DNA from: Proteobacteria bacterium UBA2996
GTDB taxonomy: Bacteria; Pseudomonadota; Gammaproteobacteria; Arenicellales; UBA868
Direction of reading: 5' to 3'
DNA length: 7,669 bases
Assembly: GCA_002346525.1 (NCBI GenBank)
Contig: DDZY01000025.1
Location: 635-8,303 of the forward strand
Part shown: positions 7,011 to 7,669 of the stretch, piece after piece
Numbering within the stretch: the first letter of the stretch is position 1
Layout of the letters: each line of letters opens with the position of its first letter
Notes under the pieces: model-generated
What the model saw: only the letters and a program-made list of their open reading frames with translations
Database searches by the model: none
What the model was told of the DNA's origin: nothing
Translations under genes and position numbers: made by a program

Positions 7011-7041
7011 ATTATGACAAAACCTGTGCAGGGTCAGTCCA
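7011..7041 (-). promoter_or_regulatory. Weak candidate promoter upstream of ilvE
   Basis: On the minus strand, TGGACT (7041-7036) resembles a -35 box (four of six bases). It stands 19 bases before CATAAT (7016-7011), which matches five of six -10 bases and has the extended-10 TG dinucleotide. The gap between boxes is longer than ideal. It lies in the 89-base space between the RibH-like gene and ilvE, about 55 bases before the ilvE start. Sigma-70-type use is a guess from hexamer matches only. Confidence 0.25.
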
Positions 7042-7045
7042 CCGC

Positions 7046-7456
7046 CTAGCTGACCAACATGGTGTGGACCGCCTGAACCGCAGCCTCGGCGTAGGGTTCC
7101 AGACGAGGCGGCACCTGCTCGGGCAGAATTTCGGGGCCCAGGATCCCAATCCCCACTGGCTTGTTTGTTGCCAACTGCAGGTCGATCAGCGCGTGGATCA
7201 CGGCTTGCCCCATCACCCGTCCGTGTGCCGTTTCGCCCTGTTCAATGATACCGAGCACCACCACGGCATCAACCCCCGACCGTTCCAGTAGTCTTTTCGT
7301 GGCAAGGGGTTTTTCCATGGATCCAGGCACCCAGACCTCGTCCCCAACTTCCAGCCCAAGCGCACGCGCCGTCGACCACGCTTTTTTCACCATGATCTCG
7401 CAGGAGGTCCGGTGGAAAGAGCCCACCACTAACGAAATGTTCAAGCCGTCGCTCAT
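7046..7456 (-). CDS. 6,7-dimethyl-8-ribityllumazine synthase-like protein
   Basis: The 136-residue product resembles lumazine synthase (RibH), which condenses 5-amino-6-ribitylaminouracil with 3,4-dihydroxybutanone 4-phosphate in riboflavin synthesis. Features are the N-terminal strand NISLVVGSF with F14 (where family members usually have Phe-Asn, here Phe-His), VPGSMEKPLA (43-52), DAVVVLG (63-69), GETAH with the catalytic-type H78 (74-78), KPVGIGILGPE (99-109) and a conserved-type R118. The length and the ILGPE...YAEAAVQAV ending look closer, from memory, to the short archaeal form than to the usual bacterial RibH of about 155 residues. I chose ATG 7456; an in-frame TTG at 7480 would add eight residues. 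It lies between the glnE end (81-base gap, no strong promoter; a lone TAGAAT at 7493-7488) and ilvE, not with other rib genes. It may be a paralogue with a shifted role. Confidence 0.75.
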   Translation of the reverse strand: MSDGLNISLVVGSFHRTSCEIMVKKAWSTARALGLEVGDEVWVPGSMEKPLATKRLLERSGVDAVVVLGIIEQGETAHGRVMGQAVIHALIDLQLATNKPVGIGILGPEILPEQVPPRLEPYAEAAVQAVHTMLVS

Positions 7457-7537
7457 TGGTACCGCAGTGAAACGGGACAAACCCAGAATTCTATCTGATC
7501 AATGCGTTTTAGGTTCGCCAAGATGTCGATCACAGGA

Positions 7538-7669
7538 TCATGGCGAGGTCGCCTCCAGGTACTGATGCCAAAGTCGTCGGACGGCTTCGCGCTCGGAAAC
7601 GAAAGATGCCTCGGGCAAACGTGCTTTACGCCGACCGAGCTTGAGTTCGTTTTCCTTTGCCAGGTATCG
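7538..7669 (-). CDS. glnE: Probable C-terminus of glutamine synthetase adenylyltransferase, cut by window edge
   Basis: The frame is open from the right edge for 43 codons to TGA at 7540-7538. The ending, with Phe-Val-Ser-Glu-Arg-Glu-Ala-Val-Arg-Arg-Leu-Trp shortly before the stop, fits the F..ER..V...W pattern at the C-terminus of GlnE, and a helix rich in Leu and Lys precedes it. GlnE adenylylates and de-adenylylates glutamine synthetase in response to nitrogen status. The assignment rests on this short match and on the known glnE-ilvE neighbourhood in Pseudomonas. No catalytic residue is inside the window, so it remains a likely but not certain call. Confidence 0.65.
   Translation of the reverse strand, partial: RYLAKENELKLGRRKARLPEASFVSEREAVRRLWHQYLEATSP

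Noticed and set aside
7522..7545. GATC-CTGT-GATC repeat near the glnE end as a terminator or regulatory operator
   Set aside because: The stem is just four pairs with no T-tract, and the motif partly overlaps the glnE stop; chance is sufficient.

Overview
The window is from a proteobacterial chromosome, most likely a gammaproteobacterium. The evidence is the gene order glnE - ilvE - zinc-finger protein - waaF - waaG - waaP, which I recall from Pseudomonas-type genomes, and protein sequences that fit those families. I cannot name a genus. It looks like ordinary core-genome DNA: I see no tRNA, insertion sequence, CRISPR array or phage gene.

Layout. All genes from the right edge to position 520 lie on the minus strand, so they read right to left. 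They are the last 43 codons of a probable glnE (7669-7538), a small lumazine-synthase (RibH)-like gene (7456-7046), ilvE (6956-6033), a 68-residue CHCC zinc-finger protein (6022-5816), waaF heptosyltransferase II (5755-4733), galE (4692-3685), a 729-codon gene fusing a WaaG-type glycosyltransferase to a WaaP-type LPS kinase (3503-1314), and a second, InaA/Kdo-kinase-like kinase (1260-520). A plus-strand endonuclease/exonuclease/phosphatase-family gene, cut by the left edge, converges on this series. Its stop codon and that of the kinase share one CTAG.

How the genes work together. WaaF adds the second inner-core heptose, GalE interconverts UDP-glucose and UDP-galactose (possibly the N-acetyl forms), the WaaG half would add the first outer-core hexose, and the WaaP half would phosphorylate heptose. 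The last kinase probably also acts on the lipid A/core region. The left part of the series is therefore a lipopolysaccharide-core assembly module. The right part is nitrogen regulation (glnE), branched-chain amino acid transamination (ilvE) and a riboflavin-pathway-like enzyme.

The most noteworthy points are the in-frame WaaG-WaaP fusion, the unusual RibH-like gene between glnE and ilvE, and galE in the place where waaC is expected. I found no convincing evidence of an entirely new system.
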